From Pseudomonadota bacterium (GTDB lineage Bacteria > Pseudomonadota > Gammaproteobacteria > Pseudomonadales > UBA5518), in contig CAUJIL010000238.1 in NCBI GenBank assembly GCA_963204845.1, positions 1 through 34,185 on the forward strand: a stretch of DNA of 34,185 bases, written 5' to 3'. Below the pieces are notes generated by a model. The model was not told the DNA's origin. It worked only from the letters and a program-made list of their open reading frames with translations, and searched no databases. Shown piece by piece: positions 1 to 7,851 of the stretch. Each line of letters begins with the position of its first letter. The first letter of the stretch is position 1. The position numbers and the translations under genes are program-made.

Positions 1-618
1 GACGAGCTGATCGACTGGATCGAAACACTGCCCGAGCGACCGCGCGTGCTGCTGAGCGCATCGGCGGTTGGTTTCTACGGCGACCAGGGGGACGCGGTCG
101 TCCGTGAGAACAGCCCGGCGCAGCCCGAATTCACCCACGAACTCTGCGCGCAGTGGGAACAGAGCGCCCAGTCGGCGCGCGAACTGGGGGTGCGCGTCGC
201 GATCGCGCGCATCGGGCTGGTGATCGGCCCCGGCGGCGGCTTCCTGCAGCGCCTGCTGCCTGCGTTCCGGCTTGGGCTGGGGGGGCCGATCGGCAGCGGC
301 CGGCAATGGATGAGCTGGATCCATCGCGACGACCTGCTCGCGCTCCTCGAGTGGCTGCTCGCGCGCGATGATCTGGACGGCGCGTTCAACGCCACCGCCC
401 CGAATCCAGTCACCAGCCGGGCATTCGCGCGCACGCTGGGGGGCGTGCTGCGTCGACCGGCCGTGCTGCCACTGCCGGCGTTCGCGCTGCGCACCGCGTT
501 GGGCGAGATGTCACGGCTGCTGCTGACCGGCCAGCGCGTGCTGCCCGCGCGCGCATTGGACGCCGGCTTCACGTTCCGCTTCCCGGACCTCGAATCCGCG
601 CTCCGCGACGCCCTGTAG
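1..618 (+). CDS. TIGR01777-type NAD(P)-dependent epimerase (YfcH-like), 5' truncated by window edge
   Basis: The reading frame is open from base 1, so the N-terminal Rossmann half lies outside the window; about 205 residues are visible. What remains reads as the C-terminal part of an atypical short-chain dehydrogenase of the YfcH/TIGR01777 family: the motif SASAVGFYGD carries the family's active-site Tyr, followed by IARIGLVIGPGGGFLQRLLP, the segment QWMSWIHRDDL, and the AFNATAPNPVTSRAFARTL stretch that precedes the DUF1731-type C-terminal domain (LRRPAVLPLPAFALR, then GQRVLPARALDAGF). The physiological substrate of this family is poorly known. The stop codon TAG at 616-618 is formed by the GTAG head of a REP palindrome, so the gene ends inside the repeat block. 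Family assignment is firm; function is inferred only as a nucleotide-sugar-like oxidoreductase or epimerase. Confidence 0.88.
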   Translation, partial: DELIDWIETLPERPRVLLSASAVGFYGDQGDAVVRENSPAQPEFTHELCAQWEQSAQSARELGVRVAIARIGLVIGPGGGFLQRLLPAFRLGLGGPIGSGRQWMSWIHRDDLLALLEWLLARDDLDGAFNATAPNPVTSRAFARTLGGVLRRPAVLPLPAFALRTALGEMSRLLLTGQRVLPARALDAGFTFRFPDLESALRDAL

Positions 619-805
619 GTCCGGGCTGTGCCCGGACATTTTGTTCTGTTCGGCCACAGGCCGAACCTACGCGGCATGTTCGCGTACGCCCGGTGCATGC
701 CCGGATCTTCGTTCGGCCGTAGGTCCGGGCTGTGCCCGGACATTTTGTTCTGTTCGGCCACAGGCCGAACCTACGCGGGCATGTTCGGCCGCAGGCCGAA
801 CCTAC
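615..805. repeat. REP/REPIN block A: two identical 56-nt REPINs plus one solo REP
   Basis: The block contains five palindromic units, each headed by GTAG (or CTAC on the opposite strand). Type P (stem-loop GTCCGGGCTGTGCCCGGAC) is at 615-640(+) and 719-744(+). Type N (stem-loop GTTCGGCCTGTGGCCGAAC) is at 647-670(-) and 751-774(-). A slightly altered N copy, with loop CGC in place of TGT, is at 782-805(-). The inverted pairs 615-670 and 719-774 are identical over all 56 bases. The material between them (671-718) looks like decayed related sequence. The left edge provides the stop codon of the epimerase gene, and CTAC at 802-805 provides the stop codon of the deacetylase gene. The hairpins may also serve as terminators between these convergent genes. 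Confidence 0.93.
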
Positions 806-1731
806 GTAGGATCGCTTTCGCGCAACACCTGCAGGTGCACATCGACGCTGCGCGCCAGCGCGTCGAGGTCGTAGCCGCCTTCCAGCACCGAGACGATGCG
901 CCCGTTCGCATGGCGCGCCGCCACGTCCGCGATCAGCTCCGTGACCCAGCGGAAATCGGCCTCGTGCAGTTCCAGCCCGCCGAGCGGGTCGCGTGCGTGT
1001 GCGTCGAAACCCGCCGACACGAACACCATCTGCGGCGCGTGCGCATCGAGCCGCTTCAGCCACCCGGCCTCGACGCGGCGACGGAACTCCAGGCCGCCGC
1101 AGCCTTCGTCGAGCGGTGTGTTGACGATGTGCGGCCGATCGACGTCGAACATCCGGTACGGATAGAACGGGTGCTGGAAGCTGGAGCACACCAGCACGCG
1201 CGGGTCTTCCATGAAGATATCGACCGTGCCGTTGCCGTGGTGCACGTCGAAATCGACCACCGCGACGCGCTCCACGTCCGCCGCCAACGCCGCGTGCACG
1301 CCGACCGCCACGTTGTTGTAGAAGCAGAAACCCATCGCCTGCGCACGCTCGGCATGGTGTCCCGGCGGGCGCACCGCGCAGAAGGCATTCGCGTGTGTGC
1401 CGTCCATTACCGCGTGAGCCGCGGCCACGACCGCCCCGGCCGCGCGCGCGGCCGCCTCCAGCGTGAACACGTTCAGCGCGGTGTCGGGATCGGCCCACGC
1501 GAGCCCTTCCTGCGGCTGCAGGCGGTCGAGCGTAGCCAGGTAATGCTCCGGGTGCACCCTCAGCAACGCCTCGCGCTCGACCGCCGGCGCCTCGTGACGC
1601 ACCAGTTCCGACAACAGTCCGGAAGCGTGCAGGTAATCGAGGATCGACGCCATCCGCGCCGGCGACTCCGGATGCCATTCGCCCATCTGGTGGCGCGTGC
1701 AGAGTTCGTGGGTGTAAAGGGCGGTCGTCAC
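802..1731 (-). CDS. Histone deacetylase family protein (class II HDAC-like, AcuC/HdaH type)
   Basis: This is a 309-residue single-domain deacetylase of the arginase/deacetylase fold, acting on acetyl-lysine or acetylpolyamine-type substrates in the cytoplasm. Visible hallmarks are HPESPARM (20-27), RPPGHHAERA with the catalytic His pair H125/H126, VVDFDVHHGNGT with zinc ligands D162 and H164, SAGFDAH with the third zinc ligand D243, and LEGGYD with the transition-state Tyr Y287. All catalytic residues are intact and the length is normal. The start is GTG, with a GAGGT Shine-Dalgarno just upstream on the minus strand. It diverges from pcm with under 70 bp between starts. The stop codon TAG comes from the CTAC end of a REP element. 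The in vivo substrate cannot be told from sequence. Confidence 0.93.
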   Translation of the reverse strand: MTTALYTHELCTRHQMGEWHPESPARMASILDYLHASGLLSELVRHEAPAVEREALLRVHPEHYLATLDRLQPQEGLAWADPDTALNVFTLEAAARAAGAVVAAAHAVMDGTHANAFCAVRPPGHHAERAQAMGFCFYNNVAVGVHAALAADVERVAVVDFDVHHGNGTVDIFMEDPRVLVCSSFQHPFYPYRMFDVDRPHIVNTPLDEGCGGLEFRRRVEAGWLKRLDAHAPQMVFVSAGFDAHARDPLGGLELHEADFRWVTELIADVAARHANGRIVSVLEGGYDLDALARSVDVHLQVLRESDPT

Positions 1732-1798
1732 GGCTGACCTCGCGGCAAGGACATGCGTGGGAGCATACTACGGCCATGCCGCCACGGGAGATCGCACC

Positions 1799-2446
1799 AT
1801 GCGTGACGAGATGATCCGCGTGATCGAGGAACACGTGCGCGAGACCTGCAGCGAGATCGGGCGCGCGGCGCTGTCGGCGCGCGTGATCGCGGCGCTGCGC
1901 AAGGTGCCGCGCGAGCACTTCGTGCCGCCCGGCGAGGCGCGCTGGGCGTACAGCGACGCGCCGCTGCCGATCGGTTTCGGGCAGACGATCTCGCAACCGT
2001 TCATCGTGGCGCTGATGACCGACCTGCTCGACACCCGCCCCGGCGACCGCGTGCTCGAGGTGGGCAGCGGCTCGGGTTACCAGGCGGCGATCCTCGCGGA
2101 GCTGGTGGCCGAGGTCTACGGCATCGAGATCGTTCCCGAACTCACCCGCCAGGCCGCGTCCGTGCTCGGCGAACTCGGCTACCGCAACGTCACGCTGAAG
2201 TGCGGCGACGGCTGGCACGGCTGGCCAGAGCACGCCCCGTTCGACGGCATCGTCGTCACGGCCGCCGGGGTCGGCGTCCCGGATCCGCTGCTCGCGCAGC
2301 TGCGCATCGGCGGCAAGCTGGTGCTGCCGGTCGAGGACGCCGCGGGCTGGCAGAACCTCGACCTGATCGAGCGCACCGGCGAGGACACGTTCCTCACCCG
2401 CCACACGATCGCGGTGCGCTTCGTGCCGCTGACCGGAAACCACTGA
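1799..2446 (+). CDS. pcm: Protein-L-isoaspartate O-methyltransferase
   Basis: The product repairs isomerised Asp/Asn residues by SAM-dependent methylation of L-isoaspartyl groups in aged proteins. The 215-residue product has the family hallmarks: PREHFVPPGEARWAYSD near the N-terminus, IGFGQTISQPFIVALM (the substrate loop with the conserved QTISQP), and the SAM-binding motif VLEVGSGSGYQAAIL, followed by VYGIEIVPEL and the acidic segment GDGWHGWPEHAPFDGIVVTAA. I chose ATG 1799 because GGGAG at 1786-1790 lies 8 nt upstream. An in-frame GTG at 1757 would add 14 residues but has no good ribosome site. In many gammaproteobacteria pcm sits in the surE-nlpD-rpoS cluster, but here it stands beside a deacetylase. 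Confidence 0.95.
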   Translation: MRDEMIRVIEEHVRETCSEIGRAALSARVIAALRKVPREHFVPPGEARWAYSDAPLPIGFGQTISQPFIVALMTDLLDTRPGDRVLEVGSGSGYQAAILAELVAEVYGIEIVPELTRQAASVLGELGYRNVTLKCGDGWHGWPEHAPFDGIVVTAAGVGVPDPLLAQLRIGGKLVLPVEDAAGWQNLDLIERTGEDTFLTRHTIAVRFVPLTGNH

Positions 2447-2490
2447 GGCCGCTGCCGCGTATACTGCGAGCAGCCAGCGAGGAATGCCGC

Positions 2491-2730
2491 ATGTACGGAC
2501 CCAGTGCAGCAATCGGCGAACTGCCGGTCAGCCAGGCGCCGCGGCGCGACCAGCGTCGGGAGGCCGAATCCCCCGCGTTCGCCCAGCAGATCGCGGCGTT
2601 CTATCCGTACCCCTCCCCCGCACCGGTGCGCCCCGAGGACGTGGCGCGCACCGACGTCACGCGCGGACCGACGCCACCCGCACGCTATCCCGGGCTCGCG
2701 CAACGCCGCCACGGTCGCGGGTCGGGTTAA
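2491..2730 (+). CDS. Small hypothetical protein (79 aa)
   Basis: A short reading frame starts at ATG 2491 with a plausible GAGGA ribosome site at about 2478-2483 and a TATACT -10-like box at 2460-2465. The product is rich in Pro, Ala and Arg, with segments such as AAFYPYPSPAPVRPEDVARTDV. It has no signal peptide, membrane segment or recognisable domain. It lies between pcm and the aldehyde dehydrogenase gene on the same strand. Overlapping frames here are also open, as is common at this GC content, so coding status rests on the start signals and the distinctive composition only. I do not recognise it. Confidence 0.42.
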   Translation: MYGPSAAIGELPVSQAPRRDQRREAESPAFAQQIAAFYPYPSPAPVRPEDVARTDVTRGPTPPARYPGLAQRRHGRGSG

Positions 2731-2791
2731 CTCACCGTAACGCGGCGTCAACCGCGACGCCATCCGCGCCGGCTTATCGTCGAGCGCTGTC

Positions 2792-2821
2792 GGGCGGGGG
2801 GGCAACGGGCCGCCCCCGCCC
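2792..2821 (+). other. Strong GC hairpin in the leader of the aldehyde dehydrogenase gene
   Basis: GGGCGGGGG at 2792-2800 pairs perfectly with CCCCCGCCC at 2813-2821 around a 12-nt loop. It ends 30 nt before the aldehyde dehydrogenase start. There is no T-tract, so it is not a clear intrinsic terminator. It could end the small-ORF transcript or structure the leader of the next gene. Confidence 0.45.
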
Positions 2822-2851
2822 CGTACCATGCAGGCAACAGGGAGAACGGCG

Positions 2852-4396
2852 ATGTCGATCTATGCCCCGGTGGTGAAGGAAGGCGAATCGCGGCGCGTGC
2901 TCGCGCTGCGCAGTCCCATCGATCTGCAACCGATCGGTGAACTGGTGTGCGCCAACCGCGACGACGTGCGCGCGGCGGTGGCGCGGGCGCGCGCCGCGCA
3001 ACCCGCCTGGGCGGCGAGGACCTTCCGTGCGCGCGCCGCGATCATGGATCGCGCACTGCGCATCCTGCTCGCGCGCCAGGACGAGGTCGTGGAGACCGTG
3101 GTGCGCGAAACCGGCAAGGCGCGGCTCGACGCGATGAGCATGGAGATTTTCGCGGCCGCCGATTCGCTGTGCTACTACGCGAAGAACGCCGAAAAATTCC
3201 TCAAGCCACAGAAGAAGCGCGCGCACGGCCTGCTCGGCATCGCGAAGCAATTGCGCATCGTCTACCGGCCGCTCGGCGTGATCGGCGTGATCACGCCGTG
3301 GAACGGTCCGTTCATTCTCGCGATGAACCCGGCCGTGCAGGCGCTGATGGCGGGCAACACCGTGGTGCTGAAGGGCTCGGAGGTGACGCCGTACTCGACT
3401 AAGCTGGTCGAGGACATCTTCCGCGAGGCGGGGCTGCCCGAGGGCGTGCTGCAGGTGCTGATGGGCGATGGCGAGACCGGCGCGCATCTCGTCGAGTCCG
3501 ACGTCGACAAGATCTCGTTCACCGGCAGCGTTCGCACCGGGCGCCTGATCGCCGAGGCCTGCGGTCGGCGGCTGCTCCCGTGCACGCTGGAGCTCGGCGG
3601 CAAGGACGCGATGATCGTCTGCGAGGACGCCGACCTCGACCGCGCGGCCGCCGGAGCGATCGTGGGCTCGTGCATGAACACCGGCCACTATTGTTGCGGC
3701 ACCGAGCGCATCTACGTGGTCGACGCGGTCTACGACGCCTTCCTCGCCAAGGTGGTCGAAGGCACGCGCAAGCTGCGCCAGGGCTCCGCGCTCGGCTTCG
3801 AGGAGGACGTGGGCGCGGTGTTCTGGGACCGCCAGCTGGCGATCATCGAGGAGCACGTCGCGGACGCGCGCACCAAAGGCGCCACGATCCACGTCGGCGG
3901 TCGCCGCAACCCGGAACTGCCCGGGCTGTACTACGAGCCGACCGTGATGACCGAGGTCAGCCACGACATGCAGATCATGCGCGAGGAAACCTTCGGCCCG
4001 ATCATCTGCATCCAGAAGGTGCGTGACGTGGAGGAAGCCCTGCGCCTGGCGAACGATTCGCCGTACGGGCTGAACGGCAACGTGTGGACGCGCGACAAGG
4101 AGAAGGGCTTCGCGATCGCCACCCGGCTCGACACCGGGTCGGTGTCGGTGAACGACATGGCGATGTCCTACGGGGTGCCGGCGGCGCCGTTCGGAGGTCG
4201 CAAGGAGAGCGGCATCGGACAGGTGAACGGCGAGGTCGGGCTGCGCGGCTACTGCCACGCGATGCCGGTGCTGATCGACCGTTTCGGCGGCAAGGACCTG
4301 CCGAGCGCCTACCCGTACACGCAGAAGAAGGCCGAGGGCATGCGCAAGCTGATGAACTTCCTCTGGACCACCCCGATCGGACGCTGGTTGTCCTGA
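2852..4396 (+). CDS. Aldehyde dehydrogenase family protein
   Basis: This is a 514-residue NAD(P)-dependent aldehyde dehydrogenase that oxidises an aldehyde to its acid. Family landmarks are present: VITPWNGPF with the oxyanion Asn N151, VVLKGSEVTP with cofactor-binding K174, ISFTGSVRTG, the general base in TLELGGKDA (E247), and the nucleophile in CMNTGHYCCG. In the last motif C281 aligns with the catalytic Cys; the usual Gln before it is His and a second Cys follows. EETFGPIICIQKV and APFGGRKESGIG complete the fold. The start at ATG 2852 is preferred over ATG 2828 because AGGGAGA (2839-2845) sits just upstream of it. A hydrophobic C-terminal tail (MNFLWTTPIGRWLS) could contact membrane, as in fatty-aldehyde dehydrogenases. 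The specific substrate is unknown. Confidence 0.92.
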   Translation: MSIYAPVVKEGESRRVLALRSPIDLQPIGELVCANRDDVRAAVARARAAQPAWAARTFRARAAIMDRALRILLARQDEVVETVVRETGKARLDAMSMEIFAAADSLCYYAKNAEKFLKPQKKRAHGLLGIAKQLRIVYRPLGVIGVITPWNGPFILAMNPAVQALMAGNTVVLKGSEVTPYSTKLVEDIFREAGLPEGVLQVLMGDGETGAHLVESDVDKISFTGSVRTGRLIAEACGRRLLPCTLELGGKDAMIVCEDADLDRAAAGAIVGSCMNTGHYCCGTERIYVVDAVYDAFLAKVVEGTRKLRQGSALGFEEDVGAVFWDRQLAIIEEHVADARTKGATIHVGGRRNPELPGLYYEPTVMTEVSHDMQIMREETFGPIICIQKVRDVEEALRLANDSPYGLNGNVWTRDKEKGFAIATRLDTGSVSVNDMAMSYGVPAAPFGGRKESGIGQVNGEVGLRGYCHAMPVLIDRFGGKDLPSAYPYTQKKAEGMRKLMNFLWTTPIGRWLS

Positions 4397-4421
4397 GACG
4401 GCCCGCGTCGGCCGCAACCGC

Positions 4422-4546
4422 GCAGGTTCGGCCTGCGGCCCAACATTTGTCCGCGTAGGTTCGGCCTGTGGCCGAACATGTCCGCGTAGGTTCGGCCTGT
4501 GGCCGAACGGGGTTTGCACGAATGTCCGGGCACAGCCCGGACCTAC
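4422..4546. repeat. REP block B: three N-type units and one inverted P-type unit
   Basis: The units are a degenerate N copy with a GCAG head at 4422-4447(+), N at 4455-4478(+), N at 4486-4508(+), and P at 4521-4546(-). The two good N copies repeat with a 31-bp period, separated by TGTCCGC, which looks like the stub of a deleted P arm. The right edge, CTAC at 4543-4546, supplies the TAG stop codon of the phosphatase gene on the minus strand. The block lies between convergent genes. Confidence 0.9.
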
Positions 4547-5550
4547 GCGGTCAGGCGTTCGCGCAACTCGCGGCGCGCGGCGGCATCCACGCCGAGCGCC
4601 TCCTCGAGGAAACGCCCCAGCGTGCCGTGGTCCTCGCGGATCGCCGCGAGCGCGGCCTCGATGTATTCGCGCCGCGTCTGCATCATCGGCAGCACCAGCG
4701 CCTCGTCGAGAGCGCGCCCCGCATCGCCGGCGTACTTGCGGCGCACCCGCGCGAGCTCGCGCTCGATCGGGAAGTAACGGCCCGACAGCAGGTAGTCCGC
4801 GACGATCGTGTCTTCGGGCACCCCCAGCGCGGCGAGGATCATCGCGGCGCCGAAGCCGGTGCGGTCCTTGCCCGCGGCGCAGTTGATCATGAACGCGCCT
4901 TCGGCGAGCGCAAGCAGCTCGTCGAACATGCGCCGGAACTGCGCGGTGTGATGCCGCACGAACTCGCGGTTCACGTCCTCCATGAACGAGGCCATCTCGG
5001 CCGGACTCACGCCGCCGGCGGCGAGGCGGGAGAAGAACGAGGTCGAACTGCCGGGATCGACGGTGATGCCGACGATGCGCGTGGCCAGCGGCAGCCGCGA
5101 GGGCTCGACGTGATGTTCTTCCTGGCGGCGGAAATCACAGCACACACGGATATCGAGTTCGTCCAGGTACGCGACGTCGCGCTCGCTCAACTCAGCCGTG
5201 TGCCCGGAGCGGAACAGCCGCCCCCAGCGCACCCGGCGCCCGTCGTCGGTGCGATAGCCTCCGAGGTCGCGGAAATTCGTGGCCGCCTCCAGCGGCAGCA
5301 CGCGCTCGGCGGCGGTCATCGCCTCACCCTGCGCCGGACGCAGGTGAAAGTAACGACGGCCTTCCTCCGGACTGCCGGTGAGCCGCACCCCGGAACGTGC
5401 GCCGCGCACCACGGGTTCGCTGTGTGCGGCCGCTTCCGGGGCGCTACCGCTACCCACGTCGACCGCATGGTCGCTGAACGACTCGGTCCAGGTGAGCAGG
5501 TAATCGCCCTCGGGCGTACGCCCGACGTGTACTGGAAATGCCTCGCTCAT
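4543..5550 (-). CDS. PtpB-like tyrosine/serine protein phosphatase (Y_phosphatase3 family)
   Basis: The 335-residue product belongs to the tyrosine phosphatase family that includes Mycobacterium tuberculosis PtpB. The N-terminal ~80 residues look like a separate beta-rich domain. The catalytic domain starts with the family signature NFRDLGGYRT (92-101). The CX5R loop is MINCAAGKDRTG, with nucleophile C224 and R230. The K-D pair inside the loop, as in PtpB, is associated with lipid-phosphatase-like or dual-specificity activity. RLFRSG (111-116) is also typical. The start at 5550 has AGGGA upstream. The stop TAG is formed by the REP block. There is no signal peptide, so it is probably cytoplasmic. 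It could act on phosphoproteins or phosphoinositides; the substrate is unknown. Confidence 0.88.
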   Translation of the reverse strand: MSEAFPVHVGRTPEGDYLLTWTESFSDHAVDVGSGSAPEAAAHSEPVVRGARSGVRLTGSPEEGRRYFHLRPAQGEAMTAAERVLPLEAATNFRDLGGYRTDDGRRVRWGRLFRSGHTAELSERDVAYLDELDIRVCCDFRRQEEHHVEPSRLPLATRIVGITVDPGSSTSFFSRLAAGGVSPAEMASFMEDVNREFVRHHTAQFRRMFDELLALAEGAFMINCAAGKDRTGFGAAMILAALGVPEDTIVADYLLSGRYFPIERELARVRRKYAGDAGRALDEALVLPMMQTRREYIEAALAAIREDHGTLGRFLEEALGVDAAARRELRERLTA

Positions 5551-5742
5551 CGGTACGTGTTCCCTGCTCGATTACTACCTGCGCGTTCCGCAGGACGCGG
5601 TCCGCGAGTATATCCGCATTGACGGACACGACGCTGGACGGAAAGATGAGCACCGCCGACGCACCGCATCGCCGCGCTCGCCACAGGAACAACCGGAGCA
5701 CCGACCATCGACACGCAAAGACGCAAGGAAGGCCGCCGCGGC

Positions 5743-6099
5743 GTGCTGCACGCGATCGACGCCTTCGGATTCTCGCTGCAGGGGCTGCGCGTCGCGTGGC
5801 GGCAGGAAACCGCGTTCCGCCTGCAATGCGCCGCGCTGGTGCCGCTGGTGCCGCTGGCGTTCCTGATCGCGCACGATGCGGTGGAACTGGCGCTGCTGCT
5901 CGGTTCCTGCGCGCTGGTAATGATGGCGGAAATGTTCAATTCGGCGATCGAGCGCCTGGTCGATCGCATCGGCACCGAGACGCACCCGCTCTCGGGCGAA
6001 GCCAAGGACCTCGGTTCGGCCGGCGTCTTCATCACGATGATGCTGCTCCTCGCGGTCTGGATTCCGATCGCGTGGCAGAACCTGGGACCTGCTCCCTGA
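5743..6099 (+). CDS. dgkA: Diacylglycerol kinase
   Basis: This is a small integral-membrane kinase that recycles diacylglycerol to phosphatidic acid. The 118-residue product has the DgkA plan: the amphipathic N-terminal segment FGFSLQGLRVAWRQETAFR, three transmembrane helices (about 29-48, 51-67 and 92-112), and the catalytic signature AEMFNSAIERLVDRIG followed by HPLSGEAKDLGSAGVF. The start is uncertain. GTG 5743 has AAGGAAGG at 5725-5732 ahead of it. The frame is open back to 5650 with no ATG, but GGAG at 5695-5698 is well spaced from an in-frame ATC at 5707, which would give an IDTQRRKEG extension. I list the GTG. Confidence 0.9.
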   Translation: MLHAIDAFGFSLQGLRVAWRQETAFRLQCAALVPLVPLAFLIAHDAVELALLLGSCALVMMAEMFNSAIERLVDRIGTETHPLSGEAKDLGSAGVFITMMLLLAVWIPIAWQNLGPAP

Positions 6100-6153
6100 C
6101 CGGCCCGCACGGGGCGCTTGCGGCCCAACCGCGTTGCTTCGACCGATGCCCCC

Positions 6154-6266
6154 GTAGGTTCGGCCTGTGGCCGAACAAACAAAATGTCCGGGCACAGCCC
6201 GGACCTACGCGAACCTGTCCGGGCACAGCCCGGACCTACGCGAACCTGTCCGGGCACGGCCCGGAC
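6154..6266. repeat. REP/REPIN block C: one N/P pair and two further P units
   Basis: N type at 6154-6177(+) and P type at 6183-6208(-) form an inverted pair. A further P copy lies at 6216-6239(-), and a decayed P copy lacking its CTAC end lies at 6247-6266(-). The last two repeat with a 31-bp period and are each preceded by CGAACC, which looks like the stub of a deleted N arm. The block separates dgkA from the convergent rpsT gene and its terminator. Confidence 0.9.
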
Positions 6267-6289
6267 GCGAAGATGGCGGGACCGTCAAA

Positions 6290-6318
6290 CGAAAAGACCG
6301 GCGCGTGGCCGGTCCTTT
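6290..6318 (-). terminator. Intrinsic terminator of rpsT
   Basis: On the minus strand the stem GACCGGC/GCCGGTC (6296-6314, 7 bp, 5-nt loop) is followed by TTTT (complement of 6292-6295), about 45 bp after the rpsT stop. This is a canonical rho-independent terminator. Confidence 0.85.
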
Positions 6319-6357
6319 ACTCAGCGAACGCTACCCGCGCGCTGCGCGGGAGGGCGA

Positions 6358-6633
6358 TCAGGCAGCGGCCTGCGCAAGCGCCTTGATCTGGCCGTTCAGG
6401 CGGCTCTTGTGCCGCGCCGCCTTGTTCTTGTGGATGATGCCCTTGTCGGCCATGCGGTCGATCACCGGCACCGCCGCGGTGTAGGCGGCCTGCGCCTTGG
6501 CGGCGTCGCCTTCGCGAATCGCTGCGATCACGCGCTTGATGGACGTGCGCACCATCGAACGGAAGCTGGCGTTATGCTGACGGCGCTTCTCGGCCTGACG
6601 CGCGCGCTTCTTTGCCTGCACGGTGTTTGCCAC
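6358..6633 (-). CDS. rpsT: 30S ribosomal protein S20
   Basis: The 91-residue basic protein binds 16S rRNA in the small subunit. It has the usual S20 pattern MANTVQAKKRARQAEKRRQHN, then RSMVRTSIKRVI and MADKGIIHKNKAARHKSRLNGQIKAL, and full normal length. The start is GTG (complement of 6631-6633), preceded by GAGGA about 7 nt upstream. A non-ATG start is also known for rpsT in enterobacteria, where it contributes to autoregulation. It has its own promoter just downstream of proB and its own terminator, so it is monocistronic. Confidence 0.98.
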   Translation of the reverse strand: MANTVQAKKRARQAEKRRQHNASFRSMVRTSIKRVIAAIREGDAAKAQAAYTAAVPVIDRMADKGIIHKNKAARHKSRLNGQIKALAQAAA

Positions 6634-6673
6634 GTTGAATCCTCGAGAATCTGAGCGGGAAAAAGGACGGCGG

Positions 6674-6702
6674 ATTATTCAGGCTGCCCCCCGGTGTGTC
6701 AA
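6674..6702 (-). promoter_or_regulatory. Sigma-70 promoter of rpsT
   Basis: Reading the minus strand, TTGACA (complement of 6697-6702), a 17-bp spacer and AATAAT (complement of 6674-6679) lie 41 bp upstream of the rpsT start. This is a perfect -35 and a five-of-six -10 at ideal spacing. Confidence 0.88.
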
Positions 6703-6726
6703 GGAAAACGGGGAATATGTACGACC

Positions 6727-7851
6727 TCAGCACAACACCAGGTTGTCGCGATGGATCATTTCCTCGTCGTCGCTGTAGCCGAGTTCTTCCTGGACGCGCC
6801 GGGTCGGCAGGCCCATGATGCGACGCGCTTCGGCGGTGCCGTAGTTCACCAGGCCCTTCGCGACTTCGCGCCCGTCGGGGCCGGTGCACACCACCAGCTC
6901 GCCGCGCGTGAAATCCCCGTGCACCTCGCGCACCCCGACCGGCAACAGGCTGCGACCCGACTCGCGCAGCACGCGCACCGCGCCCTCGTCGAGCACGAGG
7001 CGCCCGCGCACCTGCAGGTGCCCGGCGAGCCAGCGCTTGCGCGCCGCGATCGGTGCCTCGCTGGTGTGCAGCCAGGTGCCCAACTCCTCGCCGTCGGCCA
7101 CGCGCAGCAGCACGCGCTCGGCGCGTCCGCCCACGATCACGGTGCCCGCGCCCGAGCGCGCCGCGATGCGTGCGGCACGCACCTTGGTGATCATGCCGCC
7201 GCGGCCCAGCTGGGTGCCGCTGCCGCCGGCCATGTACTCGAGCGCCTCGTCGTTGGCGTCGGCGTGGTGCACCAGCGGCGCGTCCGGAGCCTGGCGCGGA
7301 TCACGCGCGAACAGCCCCGGCTGGTCGGTCAGGATCACCAGCACGTCGGCGTCGACCAGGTTCGCCACCAGCGCGCCGAGCGTGTCGTTGTCGCCGAAGC
7401 GGATCTCGTCGGTCTCGACGGTGTCGTTCTCGTTGATCACCGGCACCACGCCGAACTCCAGCAGCGTTTTCAGCGTGCTGCGGGCGTTCAGGTAGCGCTG
7501 GCGGTTGCTGAGGTCGTCGTGCACCAGCAGCACCTGCGCAGTGCGCAGCCCGTGCTGGTGGAAAAATGTTTCCCAGGTCTGCACCAAGCCCATCTGCCCG
7601 ACCGCGGCAGCGGCCTGCAGCTTGTGGATCTCGGCCGGACGGCTGCTCCAGCCGAGCCGCGCCATGCCCTCGGCGACCGAACCCGAAGACACCAGCACCA
7701 CCTCGATGCCGCGCGCACGCAACTCGGCCATCTGCCCGACCCAGTCGGCGATCGCCTCGCGGTGCAGCCCGCGCCCGCCGTCGGTGAGCAGCGCGCTGCC
7801 GATCTTCACCACCCAGCGCCGCGCGCGCGTCAGTGCGCTCCGGTCGCTCAT
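6727..7851 (-). CDS. proB: Glutamate 5-kinase
   Basis: The product catalyses the first step of proline biosynthesis, ATP-dependent phosphorylation of glutamate. The 374-residue product has an amino-acid-kinase domain, with WVVKIGSALLTDGGRG near the N-terminus, VSSGSVAEGMARLG, VPVINENDTV and FGDNDTLGALVANLV. It also has a C-terminal PUA domain (about residues 275-355). I chose ATG 7851 because it overlaps the obgE stop as ATGA; the frame is open further upstream only by read-through. It is probably co-translated with obgE. Proline feedback control is typical of the family. Confidence 0.97.
   Translation of the reverse strand: MSDRSALTRARRWVVKIGSALLTDGGRGLHREAIADWVGQMAELRARGIEVVLVSSGSVAEGMARLGWSSRPAEIHKLQAAAAVGQMGLVQTWETFFHQHGLRTAQVLLVHDDLSNRQRYLNARSTLKTLLEFGVVPVINENDTVETDEIRFGDNDTLGALVANLVDADVLVILTDQPGLFARDPRQAPDAPLVHHADANDEALEYMAGGSGTQLGRGGMITKVRAARIAARSGAGTVIVGGRAERVLLRVADGEELGTWLHTSEAPIAARKRWLAGHLQVRGRLVLDEGAVRVLRESGRSLLPVGVREVHGDFTRGELVVCTGPDGREVAKGLVNYGTAEARRIMGLPTRRVQEELGYSDDEEMIHRDNLVLC

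Noticed and set aside
569..2512. 647-codon minus-strand ORF overlapping the deacetylase and pcm
   Set aside because: It runs antisense to pcm and through the repeat block. The translation is Arg/Ala/Gly-rich with no domain, a typical GC shadow of real genes.
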